Of a DNA stretch of 64,000 nt, positions 39,561 through 52,000 are shown piece by piece. Within the stretch, counting starts at the first letter, position 1. Each line of letters begins with the position of its first letter. A program made the position numbers and the translations under genes. Below the pieces are notes generated by a model that searched no databases, had not been told where the DNA came from, and saw only the letters and a list, made by a program, of their open reading frames with translations. The DNA comes from Callipepla californica brunnescens (Eukaryota; Chordata; Aves; Galliformes; Odontophoridae), in contig JALIRH010000002.1 in the NCBI GenBank assembly GCA_023055505.1, positions 56,416,733 to 56,480,732 of the forward strand, written 5' to 3'.

Positions 39561-39965
39561 ATTACTGAGGTAAAAAGACTTATTCTTGTTTAGGTTTTAA
39601 AACCTATGCTATATTTCCATAGGTAGAAAGAGTGTAAGGGGAGGGGAGAAGTGGAATTCTTAATTAAGATGAGACTGAGAAAAGTATGGATCAAACAACA
39701 CTTTAATTCCAATTAAATATCTAGGAATTTGTTAAAAAGAATTAGAAATCATAGTACTTATGATGCTGGAGGATTGGTTTCAGTAACGTAGAGGCTCAGT
39801 TTTAACCTTCAGTTTTGATTTGTAGTTTGTACATACTAAATTTCATTTGAAGTTCTGGTATTTCAGTTCTGCTGAAGTACTCATTGCATCTTTAGGGTTT
39901 ATGACTGTATCAGTGCTGGAGAACCTAAAAAACCCCTCCTTCGTATGGCATACTTGTGAATTGTT

Positions 39966-40002
39966 TTATATACATATATATATATAATATATATATGTAT
40001 AT
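39966..40002 (+). repeat. (TA)n-rich microsatellite
   Basis: An interrupted run of TA dinucleotides, TATATACATATATATATATAATATATATATGTATAT-like, in intron 3. Confidence 0.9.
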
Positions 40003-43000
40003 TCTTTCTGATCCCAGTACTAGCATAGCAGTTTTCTGATTTTGAATTAGAGCCACAGGAGTAACATCTTCACAGCTTTGCTGCCTGTCGTTCTTTTGAA
40101 TGAGCCGTGCCATGTCTACCAAGAGGCTATATAGATGCTGGGCTGCCTTTTTTCTAGTTCTCTAGTAGCCCTTAAATTCAATTAAATCATGGTGTGTTTA
40201 GCTGTGCTGTAGCAGTCATTAGTCAACTCACAGGCAGTACATTATAAATTATTACAAATCTGTATTTCAAGTCATGTTAAATATTTCAGATGGGTTAGAG
40301 TTATTTTTTTTATTTTTTTTTTAAATTTGATTTCACCAATGAATAGGGAAATAAGCCATGGTTTCTCTGTATTGGCCCTCTTTAGACCACCAGTGACAAG
40401 GTGGTGGTAGCCTAACTCTCGGTGCCTGGAAAGTTGCACATATTCCTCAGTCTCTCAACCTTATCTTGTACAGCTCAATTTCCCCCTTTATAAAGGTGAA
40501 GTATTTTTTTTTTTTAATCCAGAGATTAAAATTGCAACTTCAGAAGTATATGCTTTCTACATAGAATGATTTAGTCAGAGCATGGGGTTATAATCACCAG
40601 CTTAACTCACCAAGAAGTTTTGGGGTGAGAAAGGAAGTACGTTTTCACAAAGCTTTGTTGCGTTGTCACTTGAGTGTCTCTTAGAATCTAGGTTAAAGAG
40701 TTTAAGAAAGTTTTTATGTCTCTGAAAGTTTGCCGTGTAAAATGCTCACTGTCATTCATCTTTGTCCCCTATTGTCCCCTTCCCTTAATTCTTCCTATTT
40801 CTTCTAGAACCATACCTGCTATAGGAGATGAATATCAATTTACTGAGTCTTTTTACTAGGCAAACTAGAAGTGGTATAAGAAGTAGTAATATTTAGAGAT
40901 CAAGAGGATTGATTCCTACAGTATTAAGTGTGTCTGTCTGCTGTCTTTTGTTATCTGTAATTTCAGAAAATGCTTGGAGCCTTATCAATCTAATTAATAT
41001 CCAAGAGGCATCTGTGTTTTCAGTATATACATTCTTGGTATTAAGATAATAGTGACACTTGCACTTCACTTGGTGTTTCATTTTTACCAAGCAATAGTCA
41101 GTAATTCATGTTTTTACCTTTATGTTTCATTTGATGTTACCTTAAATGTCCTTATTTGACTTTCAGTTCACAGAAGAAAAATTGTATTCAGTTCACAGGA
41201 ACTAAGCTCAGTTTATTTTTAATTTTGAATGAGAAAAGCACTGGATTTTATCCAGTTAAGAGAAGGAGAGAAGGTAAGGTGTTCCTAGTGAATATAAATT
41301 ATGGTTGTTTTTTTGTCTCTCAGTTGAGTTGGAGAGATCCATTGCTGATGTTGTGAGGATGCTACCAAATGCAGCTTAGTGTTCTGTTGGCAAGTCCAAT
41401 TGTCTGGTTCTCAGAGGTTATAGTGGGATAAAACCTTCACAGAAAACAGAATGAACTACAGTAATTTGTGATTAGCTTTGTGTTAGACTAAGATTCAGAC
41501 TTCAACAGTTTGTCATGGAATGTATTACATTATCTATGTTTATTGAAAATGTAAATTAAAAAAAAATAGTCCATTTGCAACTCTATCTTTCCAATGCTGC
41601 TAGATATCATAATGTAGGAAACTAAGACATCTGCTACATTCTTTTTCATTTTGAGTACTGAAAGCTGAAGCTATACTTTTATATTTTCATATGTTAGGTT
41701 GGTTGGCCTATTGTGCTACTGGAAGGCCAGTTACGAGAGATGGATAATGCTATTTAAACCTTCCCAATAGTAATACCAAAATAATGATTGTTCTCACTGT
41801 TGTTGTACTATTGAGCTGCTTTGAACTATGGGCCAGTAAGAACCTGTGTTTGCCTGTGTGTTTTGGGGTCTGAAACCTGGACCAGAAGAACCTCAGGTGT
41901 TAGCGTGTCTTCATGATGTTTCTTCTTCTTTTTCTTTGCCTGTACCCGTGTACCCATGTTGGGTTCAGTTGTGTATCAGATATCCCATCATCCAGTACTT
42001 CGCTAGGGAAGAGGAGAACTGTGAATAACTAATGTAAAAGGTCATTGTCATTACATTGTTGTCATCTCTGGTGATGTTTAAAAAAAAAATTGTTTGGAAG
42101 AAACAGAGTGTTTCATGCTTGAGGGGATTTACTACAGATTCATTTCCTATGGAGGGGGTATTTGTTGGTGGCTAAACGTGCAACCTTGATATAGGAATAG
42201 CTGGTAGAAAAATGGTAACTGCAAAGATAAAATAGATTATAGCAAAAGAAACTAGTAATGAAAATGCATGTTTCCTTAGTTATAACTTTAATAATAAAAA
42301 TATTTCCTTAGTTTTATGTATTCTTTTAACATTCAGTCTTCTTACCCACTCAATTCATTCTGAAAGAACAGTATATTTGCAAATCTTTCAATGAGTATCC
42401 ATCAACAAGAGAAAATCAAGTTTTTTTTCTTTCACATATGTGCACGGACATTGAGTAGGAAATAGTGGAAACAAAACAAATGTATTATCCTCTGTGATAG
42501 AATAGCTGATATTTCTTCCAAGTCTAATATTCTCTCAAGTTATTTTATGTTGTCTTTCCCCAGTATAATTGCCAACCACAGCATGATACACTGCATTTCT
42601 TGCTAGTTTTTTTTTTCCTTTTTCTAATGAGTTTTGCAAATTCTTCTTGTATTTACCTGTAAAATATGATGGTAATAATGGAAAGTTTTCTTTTCCCTAA
42701 CTCATCCTGAAATTTATTATTAATTCATATTGTATGTGTACTGCATGAATTAGTAGCTGTTCAGATGTTTTCCTGTTCTGCAATTGTATGTCAGTGCATG
42801 CCTTGGTGCATGTCTGTGTTTCAAAATGATAGAATACTAACATTATGCTTTCTGTGATATCAAACAGAAAAAAGAATTAGTCACTTATTACTTGCTCAAA
42901 TTGCTGTGAATTCTGTTTACTGTCTCTGGCAACAGAAGTTTGCATTTTCACACAGGTTTGTAGTAAGATTTTTGGCAGATGTAGGGCTTGTAGGAGTTTC

Positions 43001-44230
43001 ACTGAAGAGCAGGGGTCAATGACAACAAATTGGGGAAGCAGAAAAAGGTTATTTTGGCTAAACATATTCATTATATGTCTTCCCTGTTTTTTATTTTGAA
43101 GTAAAATGGCATAACAGGAAAAAATAGTATATTTTCATAGTATATGTTATGTTTGTTCTAGGCATGCTTAATCACATAGAGCTCAACTCATCCATGTTTC
43201 TTAGGCAAAGACCAGAATGGTAACATATGTGAAATCTGCCCTTCCAATCTTTATGGATGCTGTACCGCCCTTTGGAAAAGAAATATTTGTATGCCTAGGC
43301 ACAGGATACTGTGGGTATCTATGGAATTCTTTGACCCATCTCTGCCATACCGTTATGGTGACAAATTGTTTTGCAATTCTGAGTCTTAGGACATACAGAA
43401 ATACCCCCATTCCTTACAATTGCTTTCACTTGTCCACGTGGCTACATTTTATTGTTGGTGGTGTTGTTCCCATTGTTTTTTGGTTTTTTTTTTCAAGGTC
43501 AACCTAAAGGGACTAAGTTAGCACACAGGATTTATGAACGTGTTATAACAGACTGGAACATGTTAATTTGCAGGTTGTTCAATAAGGGGAAGAATCTGAA
43601 GACATGGCTTCTGTTGATCTGTGTGTTACTTTTCCTCTGTATGTTGTTTAATAAAGCTTGATCAAATACTGCAACTTATTCCCGAGTGTGAATGTGTTCT
43701 TTTGAGAACACATTAAATCCAGAGTGTTAAGTATTTAAAATGAATTTTACAAGGCTACCTGTACCATCCCACACACACAATAGATCAAACTCGCATACAA
43801 GTCTCTGTTTAAAAACATAAGCAACAATCTCTTTTTTCCATGTATGTTTTACTCATTCAGATGAGCTCATTTTCTCTTTCTAAATCATTCCTTGTTATTT
43901 TTCTTACTCTCATTTTGAAAATTGTAGTCTTATATTTAGTTTTATTCCTTATCTGATATCTGTCAGTCTTCTGAAACCATATCTAATGGTTTTATTTCAG
44001 TTGTTACATTCTGAGCCAGGTCTTACACTCTACTACCAGAACATATGAACTTAATATTTAGGTTCCTTAAAAATCCTTATTAGGGGTTTCCAAGTCTTAG
44101 AGATGTTGTTCTTGTTTTCTTGTTGTTGTTTTGGTTTTTTTTAAGTATTGTTATGCGACAGTAAAAATATCAAAATGGTATGGTCATTTAGTTTTATAAA
44201 CAGAAATTCCTCCTAATTTTCCATACACAG

Positions 44231-44404
44231 GGAAATTACCGCTTCATGAAACTTCTACTGGCTCGTAGAGGGAACTGGATGCAGAAGGATTTAGAGGGTA
44301 TGACGCCATTGCATTTAACTACACGTCACAAAAGCCCCAAATGTTTAGCTTTGCTGCTAAAACACATGGCACCTGGAGAAGTGGATACCCAGGACAAAAA
44401 CAAG
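44231..44404 (+). CDS. INVS: INVS coding exon 4
   Basis: Flanked by CATACACAG and AACAAG|GTAAAA. It encodes 58 residues (92-149), GNYRFMKLLLARRGNWMQKDLEGMTPLHL...KSPKCLALLLKHMAPGEVDTQDKNK, matching inversin closely. It completes ankyrin repeat 3 and contains repeat 4 (MTPLHLTTRH). Both junctions are phase 0 (174 nt). Confidence 0.97.
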
Positions 44405-47169
44405 GTAAAAATTTTTGTTATTTTATGGCAACTTTTGTAGCAGGTTTAGAAATGGAAGTTGCAATAAACAGTTATGTGGGAAAAAATATTCCAGTAAGTG
44501 AACAAAATGTTTCTGCTCTTCTGATTAACGGCAAATGTGGCATTATAGTGATCACCATTAACAATATTAACATTTTCCTGATGATAGTAATGTAAAATTT
44601 AGTTGTGTCTAGTTGACTGATATTCGTCTTGTGAGTACTGAGACTGATAAGGAATGGGGACTTTTTAAGGTTGTCTTTCCAGTTTGTAAGTGATCACGGA
44701 GCTCATGCCAAAAATCTTCCAGTCAGGCAGTGATCTTCCATCAATTCAAATGTTAGTGCTCCAGTCAAGTGCGCTTATATCACTTCACAATTACCATACC
44801 AGTTTGGCAAGGCTGGCTTTAGTGAGCATCCTCATATCATCATTCGTATCTCATGCAGTGTATCAAAGGAGGACTGGACTTTCTAGTGGTCTCATTGTGT
44901 AAGCTCAGAAATCCTTGTCTAATTCTATCAGGAAAGCGGAATAAGACATCTGCAAGCTCCATTTCCAATAAATGAATGTGCTGTCTTCTCCAGATAATAA
45001 AGTTGAACCAGCCTGTGCCCTAGCAATCAGCTGTTTGCCTTCCAGGGTGTTCTAACATGTATCATGGAAACCCTGGCTGTAATTGCAGCATTTACTCTGG
45101 AGAGGTCATGCTGATTCCTGACCACGTTAATTAATTAACAAAAGCATCTGGAAGCCAGCCAAAACCTTTTAGGAACCTTGCCTTTTGTTCAGTAGATTTC
45201 CAAAGCAGTATTAAAGCATTGCCAGATTTTCCACAAAATGTAGAGCACTTGATTCCAGTTCCTGTCATGAGTAGTCAAAGTAGCAAGGATGGAATTCAGG
45301 TCCAGCAGGTTCAACCCTGACTGGCATGTTTCTCTCATTTTCCTTACTGCAACTACGTGCATCAAGATTGTCAAATTTAATTCCTGAAAATGACAGAGAA
45401 TAACTGTATTTTACATTTATTTCTGTGTAGGCAATTGATCGAGAAGTAGATTGTGAGAGAAGCCAGTAAAGGAAAGCTGCTTTGATTTGTTAGTAATTAA
45501 ACCTTTTTATGCCCATATGCATTTGTCAGTTTTAGCTTCACTTAAGAAGTGGCGTATGTTAACTTGTTTCAAACTTATACTGATAGAAGTTTTAAAATTC
45601 ATATTTTGACAGACTGCAATGGTTTGAGCATGCTTTATGGTACTAGGCTGTATGTCACTGTATGTGGTGTAAGTTTTCAGACTTCTTTTTGCAGCCCCTC
45701 TAGTTATGTCTTAGAATGAACTCTTTTTTTCAGTGAGCAACTGAGTAAACAAAATTCAATATCATTCTGTGATGCCATGGTACAAAACTGACAGCCTAAA
45801 GCAACGAACACAAAGAATAGGTTCCTTTTGCCTTCTTCCTTTGCAAGGCGTAAAGAATAAGTTAGTAAGCTCCCACATTGTGTCTTACCATTCAAGGATG
45901 CTAGTTTAGACACATATGTCTTGCAACAGTTATTCCTCTCTGATTTCAAATCGGAGTGCTATGTAATATTTTGCTGGCATGTGAGGGTAGGGAAAAGAGG
46001 GCAGTTAGGAGGGATGTGTCTGATCAGTAGATTACTTATTAATATACTAACATTTGCTTTTGTGATGATGAACATTGATAGTGCAAGTGAAAAATGATGA
46101 CAGTCAGGTATTAGCAATATGAACATGGATTTACTTGGCGTTTTATTGGACTACACTTGGTCCACACACATTAGATTCAGTAGTACTCAACCTGTAGAAT
46201 TCTGAGTGACAGTGTCAAAACCTTTGGTCAAAACAGATCTGTGTCTAGTGTCGATATTCTGTGCTTGTCTTCCTCTAGCAGAAAATAATCTTTATATATA
46301 TGTTTTTGCATTAATTTCTGTCACTCTGAGAGATATCTAAACTGAAGAAAAACCTAACTAATCACTGCAGCTCTGCATGGTGAGGCTCTGGTGTTGAGAC
46401 CTCCTTCAAGTGATTATTCTAACCAAAATCCAATATCTTCTCTAGGCCTTAAATTGCTGCGCCTGATGATATTGCCCTATTGGCTGGCTAAGTGCCATGT
46501 GTGTTATTCTCTTGCCATAGTCAAAGAAATCCTCATACAAAGCAATTAATCTTCCACCAGAAATAGCTTGCATCCCAACCACGAGAACTTCTCAGTCTGG
46601 TTATCTTGTAAGATGGTGTGACTTAGGCTTAGGTCAAGCTTCAGTAGCAAAGATCTACTCTTCACTTAGGTAAATAGGACTCTTGTTCGTTTTATTTATT
46701 TATTTATTAAAAAAAACTGCGATTTTGAGTTGTTGTTCACCCTGTGTATTGATGTTCTGTTTACTGTCCTTTTTATTGAAGTATAACAGAAGATGGCTTG
46801 TTCACTGTTGTTTAAAGCCAGTTTTAATTTTTAACATTTTTTATTAAAATAAAAAGATAAATAAAAGAAGAGCAACAAAGACACAGAACTAGCAGGGTTT
46901 TTGACCTTATTTTTGTGATGCTAGTGTATCAAGCTGGTTTGATGGCAGTGGCTGTAATTCTTAGTGTGTTCTTAAGGTGTTGTCAGAGATTTTGTATGAA
47001 GTTTTACTCCTCCTGTGCTTTTCCTTAAAAACAGTTGTTCACAAATGTGTGTACTGCCAAAAAGTGATGACATGAACAAGGCGTGACTGTGAACTGAGGA
47101 ATGTTTTTCTCTGGTAAGATGAGGCTTATAGAAGTAAAAAGGCACAATCAGATTTTTGAGTTGAATGAC

Positions 47170-47655
47170 TGATTGCATGTATAAACTGTGTCCAGTTCTG
47201 GCTCCCCTGTTGAAGAAAGACAAGGATCTCCTACAAGGAGTCCAACAGAGGGCCTCGCAGATGATAAAGAGCCTGGGATGTCTGAATGAGGAAAGGCTGA
47301 CTCACCTGGGTCTGTTCAACTTAGGTAAAAGAACACTGAGGGAGGGTCTGATTAATTTTTATAAATATTTGATGGGAAGTGGAGGCAAGTGGATAAGGCC
47401 ATGCTCTTCTCGGTGGTGTGTAGCAATAGGACAAGGAGTAATGGCCTTAAACTCAAACGTAGTAAGTTCTGTACAAATGTGGAAGGACTTCTTTACAGTA
47501 AGAGTGACAGCAATGGAACAGATCATGGAATCTCATATGGAGAAGGCCTATCTGGATGCATACCTGTGCAACATATTGCAGGGTATCTGATTCAGCCACA
47601 GGTTGGACTCAATGATCTGTTGAAGTCCCTTCCAAGCCCTACAATTTTGTTATTC
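47170..47655 (+). mobile_element. CR1 LINE 3'-end fragment
   Basis: Plus-strand CR1 starting inside the 'CTGTGTCCAGTTCTGGCTCCCC' block and continuing through AGGAAAGGCTGACTCACCTGGGTCTGTTCAAC, AGGCAAGTGGATAAGGC, CTGGATGCATACCTGTGCAACAT and GTTGGACTCAATGATCTGTTGAAGTCCCTTCCAAGCCC. A 141-codon open frame (47165-47590) is a fortuitous read-through of the element. Confidence 0.9.
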
Positions 47656-48084
47656 TCTGGTAATACATTTATGTCAACTGAAAATGGAGTTGCAAATTAC
47701 CAAAAAGAGATGATTTTTTTTTTTTTCAGCAATCTTGAACCTGTTCTGAAATTCTTTTATCAAAATGGAAAGAAAGACTGTGTATTTTTTGCTGTTCACA
47801 GGACTGTTTAGCCAGTGGATTGAAGTGCACATAGTTATTTGCTATGACTTCAGCAGGCACTTCATGGCACCCTCCACATCCCCGAGTTGTATGTAGCTCA
47901 GACAGCTTTAATAGCGTGCTGACGTTTGACAGTTGCTAAGCAATGGGGGTGCTCCTGGGGCCTGGCCAGGCTTCTTGGTGTGGCAGAGCTGCAGCGGGAG
48001 CAGACAGTGTAGGACAGGGCCTGGGTGGTGGTACCATTTGGGCTGGGCCACATGCAGGTGGTGGGTTGGGAGTGCCTGGCTTAT

Positions 48085-48765
48085 TGGTTCTGCTAGACAT
48101 CAAGTTGACCATAAGCCAGCAGTGTTGCCTCGTAACAAAGAAGGGCAGTCATCATCCTTGATTGTGTTCAGAAGAAGAGATGATTCTTCCCTTCTTGGCA
48201 CTAATGAAACCATGAATGGAGTGCACTGTGTAGTTCAGAGCATCCCAGTACAAGAAGGGCATGAGCTTATGGGAGCAAATCTGGTGGAGAGCTGCAGAAA
48301 AGTGGGTAGCAGGTTAGAGCATTTGACAGAAAGTAGAGGCTGAAGGAGCTGGGACTGTTTAGCCTGAACAACACAAGGTTCACGAGAGCTCTTAAAATGT
48401 GTATAAATAGCTTTTTATACCCTATAAATACTTTTTTATACACTATAAATAGTGTATAAAAAAGTAAAGAAAATAGAATGAAGTGGCAACTAAGAAATTG
48501 AAAGAGGCAATACGCACATGTTGATATTCAAGAAATACCAAAGTTAGTATTTAGAACTGTGAAAACGCATGTTTTGTTTTTTCTTTTTCCACCGTGGGGG
48601 AAGTCAAAGCTGGAGCAGATTGCCCACAGAGGTTGCAAAGATATTCAGAATTTGACTGGGCAGTGTCCTGATGAACCTGTTCTAGCTGGCCCTGCTTTGA
48701 GCAGGAGAGTTGGGCTAGGTTATCTCTAGAGGTCTCTTCCAACCTCAGATATTCTTTCATTCTGT
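48085..48765 (+). mobile_element. CR1 LINE fragment interrupted by an AT-rich hairpin block
   Basis: The 5' part holds CR1-like text: CATAAGCCAGCAGTGTTGCCTCGTAACAAAGAAGG, ATCCCAGTACAAGAAGGGCATGAGC, and CTGAAGGAGCTGGGACTGTTTAGCCTGAA. The 3' part has TTGCCCACAGAGGTTGCAAAG and a GAGAGTTGGGCTAGGTTATCTCTAGAGGTCTCTTCCAACCTCAGATATTC tail. Between about 48400 and 48600 the CR1 match is lost and an AT-rich palindromic segment lies there. It ends about 100 bp before coding exon 5. The left edge is uncertain. Confidence 0.8.
48429..48466. repeat. Perfect 17-bp inverted repeat, 4-bp loop
   Basis: TACTTTTTTATACACTA (48429-48445), spacer TAAA, and TAGTGTATAAAAAAGTA (48450-48466). The arms are exact reverse complements. 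Confidence 0.97.
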
Positions 48766-48863
48766 GAAAATATAATTAACTCATATTTCAGGTTCTAACA
48801 AATGTTTCCATCTTCCGTTTATTCTTTACCATGTGTGTAAAACATGTGAATATTATGTTTCAG

Positions 48864-49031
48864 CAAACTGCGTTGCATTGGAGTGCCTACTACAATAATC
48901 CTGAACACGTGAAACTTCTCATAAAACACGATTCAAATATTGGAATCCCTGATATTGAAGGAAAAATCCCACTTCACTGGGCAGCTAACAACAAGGACCC
49001 TAGGGCAATTCACACAGTGAAATGTATTTTG
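48864..49031 (+). CDS. INVS: INVS coding exon 5
   Basis: Acceptor TATTATGTTTCAG, donor TTTTG|GTAAGA. It encodes 56 residues (150-205): QTALHWSAYYNNPEHVKLLIKHDSNIG...EGKIPLHWAANNKDP...KCIL. It covers ankyrin repeat 5 (TALHWSAYYNN) and most of repeat 6 (KIPLHWAANN), almost identical to mammalian inversin. Phase 0 at both ends. Confidence 0.97.
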
Positions 49032-52000
49032 GTAAGAAAATCCATTATATATCCTTCTAGTATTTATTACTTTACTGTGATACAAATATTTATCGTTTTC
49101 TTGAAATTTTTCTTTTGAATCCACTGAGTCTTTGAAAATTAAATCATTAGAAGTTAGTAAGAACTCATCTCAGATGTTCTTGCTATAGTGACGAATGTTT
49201 CTTCCATGTTCTATATGTGAATATCTTTGTTCTAAGTTGTATTATCTATATTCCTTTAATCAGTTTGATGTGTGTAACTATTCATTTTGAGAGTTTTTAA
49301 GTTCTCCTAGTTAAAATGAACATACCATGTTACTCGTCTCAATTGCATGGTGAATCCTCTGTTGTATGTCTTGCTTTCATTGCTTGAAAGTCTATTTTTA
49401 GTTTAACTACTGTAATACCAAATTTTGTCTTTTGAGTTAGAATTCTAGGAAATAGTTGATCAGTGATCAGTCAGCCCTTGATCAGTTTGTTTGAGAGACT
49501 TTCCAAATGCTTTTTTTTTTTTGCTTATTTTAAATAATTCTTCATTGATATCATGTTTTATTTCTAGTTTCATTTCCTTAGCTGTCAGCTATAGTGAGTA
49601 CATTGAAATCATGCCCTCAGCTTGATTTCAACCTTTCTTTTTGTACCATGTAAATCTCTAAACTTCACTAACCTGGAAAGATACAGAAGTCACAGTTTAA
49701 TTTTCTCTCAATGTAACAGTCTCCCTACACCTCTGCCTTCAGAGGTCTTTCAGAATGAGACACGTTGATTGTAAGCTAACTATAATTACTTCTGTGTCTG
49801 TCTGATTACAGTGCAAGCTGAAAAGTTACCAATGGGTGTGTGAACATATGTGGGTTCTTTACCTAAATCACACTGATAATCTCTGCTGATTTTTTTTTTT
49901 TTACTATAAAAATAGTTTTTGAAAACTTCCTAATGTTTTATTAATATGATTTTTTTTTCTGTATTACTTGTGTTTATTCAAAATATTCGCAATTTCACTC
50001 TAAATTGTTACAAGATTAAACAAATTTTAGTTTATATATCCCATCTTATTTTTCGGCCACACTAGGAAAATGAATTTGCTGAAAAGCTGGTGTGGATTGC
50101 TGGATTAAAATTTAGACTTTCAAACTTTACGTAGTTGAGAATGTGGCTTAGTGAGCTACATTGGTGGTAGGTGTCCAGTTGGACTAGGAAATCTTCGTGG
50201 TCTTATCCAACCTTAATGATTCTATGATGATGAAAATGGATTTGACCCCAGCTACTTAAGTGGGGAACCAGGCCCATACCACCCACTTGCTTCTCCCCCA
50301 TATGGCAGTGAGGGAATTGGAGGAAGGTGCACTAGGAAAATTCAAAAATATTTGTTGTTTTCTGAAGATATTCTCAGATGATTGAATTTATTTTTAAGTA
50401 TAAATACTTTTTTTTATTTTTTTTTTTAATTTTTTTTTGTGGGTGCTTCTGACTAACCCCTTAGTACAGTGTTGTCATGCCTTAGAACTTAAGTGTTTTT
50501 CTTACCTATCTTTTTAGATACCTGCATGGCAGCATTAAGGCAACACAACTAAAGTAGAGCTTACAGTCTTGCCCTCCTTGGTCGCTTTTTATCATATTAC
50601 AGAGTTCTAAGTCTATTGCCCAAGCATTACCTTTGACTCTTGTACTTCTCCAGGTCCTAGCATCCAGGTTAACACTGTAGACTTTCAGATTCTTTCTGCA
50701 TATTGTTTCTAGCACATGCATCCGTACAGATAAAACTATTATATTGTGTTTACATAATGGCATTTCTAAGTTCACCAGAAGAGTTTTGTTGTGATAGTAG
50801 TGCAAAAGGTCCGCTCCTCTGGCAAAGTCACTGTTGCCCTTCTGTTGTGTTGTTTGTTTTTTTGTCATATCAGAACAAACTGTACTTTCACGATAGAGTG
50901 CTATAAGTTATGTAATCTTGCTCAGACAATGGTCAGATATTGATATCTATCACCGCTTAATGTGCCTTGGCAGCATTTGGTGCTGTTGACTAAGTTATTT
51001 TCCATAACACTGCTGTTGTTTCTGTCATGTTACCTTAAACACTCTGGAAGAATTCCACAGAAAATGATTTTTCTTTATCTTCCTACTTAGAATTGTTCTA
51101 TGCTGCTGTACAAAACCATGACAAAAGTTAAGCTGCCAGTTTTATTGAGAGCATAGTGTGTGATACTGTAAAATAGTGTCTTGGTTTTCTGTGCTCTGCC
51201 ATCTGAATGTTTCCATTTGTTGTCTCCTGTTTTTAAATCCATAGAAGTAAGAGTGGTCATTCTACTTCATGTTCATATAGTACTTAGCCCATTGGGATTG
51301 TAAACATAATAATGAAAAGAGCTTAACTCAGTGCTAAATAACAAAATTCAGATTACACTGGTGGCAATTAATCAAAATAGATTTCATCTAGTATCAGAAT
51401 CCATGAAATACAGTGAAAAATAAAACCAATTACGTTTTTAGACATTAAACGTGTAAAGTAGAGAGCAGCTCTAATCTGGAGGTCCTCTCATGGTCAACTT
51501 CCTTTTCCACCTTTCCAGATTCAGCAGTGCTTGGTTACATGAAAAACGTTGGGAAGATTTAAGGAGAAAAGAACAGGATATAGTTCCATTAATATGATGG
51601 AAGCAACTGCTTAGTACTCTGTCTCTGTTTTGTATCTCTTCTCTTTGTTTATTCTTCATGGTAAGAGACATGACATTTATTTATACAACACTTTCCATTG
51701 TTGCCTGCAATTCCATTGTTCTAATTGCTACAGAAAAAATGCGTAGCTTCTGTTTCTTCTGTGTATTGTGCTTAAAATATTAATGTAGCATGACAGTTTA
51801 GTTGTAGCTAGTTTTACAGCAAAAGCACTTACAGTACAAAGAAATAATATTCTTGAAAGTAGGCAAGAGGTTTCCAACAAAATTTTGATTCAAGTAGCCA
51901 GAAATTTGAAAACATGAATACTTTTAAACTAGAATATAAACAGTAACTTCATCATAAAAATATTCTTTCTTGTTTTGAAAAAATGGTGCTGTCCATCACT

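Larger units (their letters stand above)
21184..44230 (+). other. INVS: INVS intron 3 (23 kb)
   Basis: The largest intron in the window, phase 0, from GTAATT to CATACACAG. It carries CR1 copies at 24825-25038 and 35826-36135, an old LINE relic near 39030-39560, microsatellites, and otherwise unique AT-rich DNA. The inversin residues on either side (K91/G92) are contiguous in mammals, so no exon is missing here. Small open frames in it show no recognisable domains. Confidence 0.92.
44405..48863 (+). other. INVS: INVS intron 4
   Basis: A 4.5-kb phase 0 intron from GTAAAA to TATTATGTTTCAG. It contains two CR1 copies in its 3' part, a GC-rich patch at 47930-48085, a 17-bp perfect hairpin at 48429-48466, and an antisense exon-like open frame at 45189-45398 (see findings). 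Confidence 0.92.

Noticed and set aside
47165..47590. 141-codon plus-strand open frame
   Set aside because: It lies within a CR1 3' end and reads through the element's noncoding tail.
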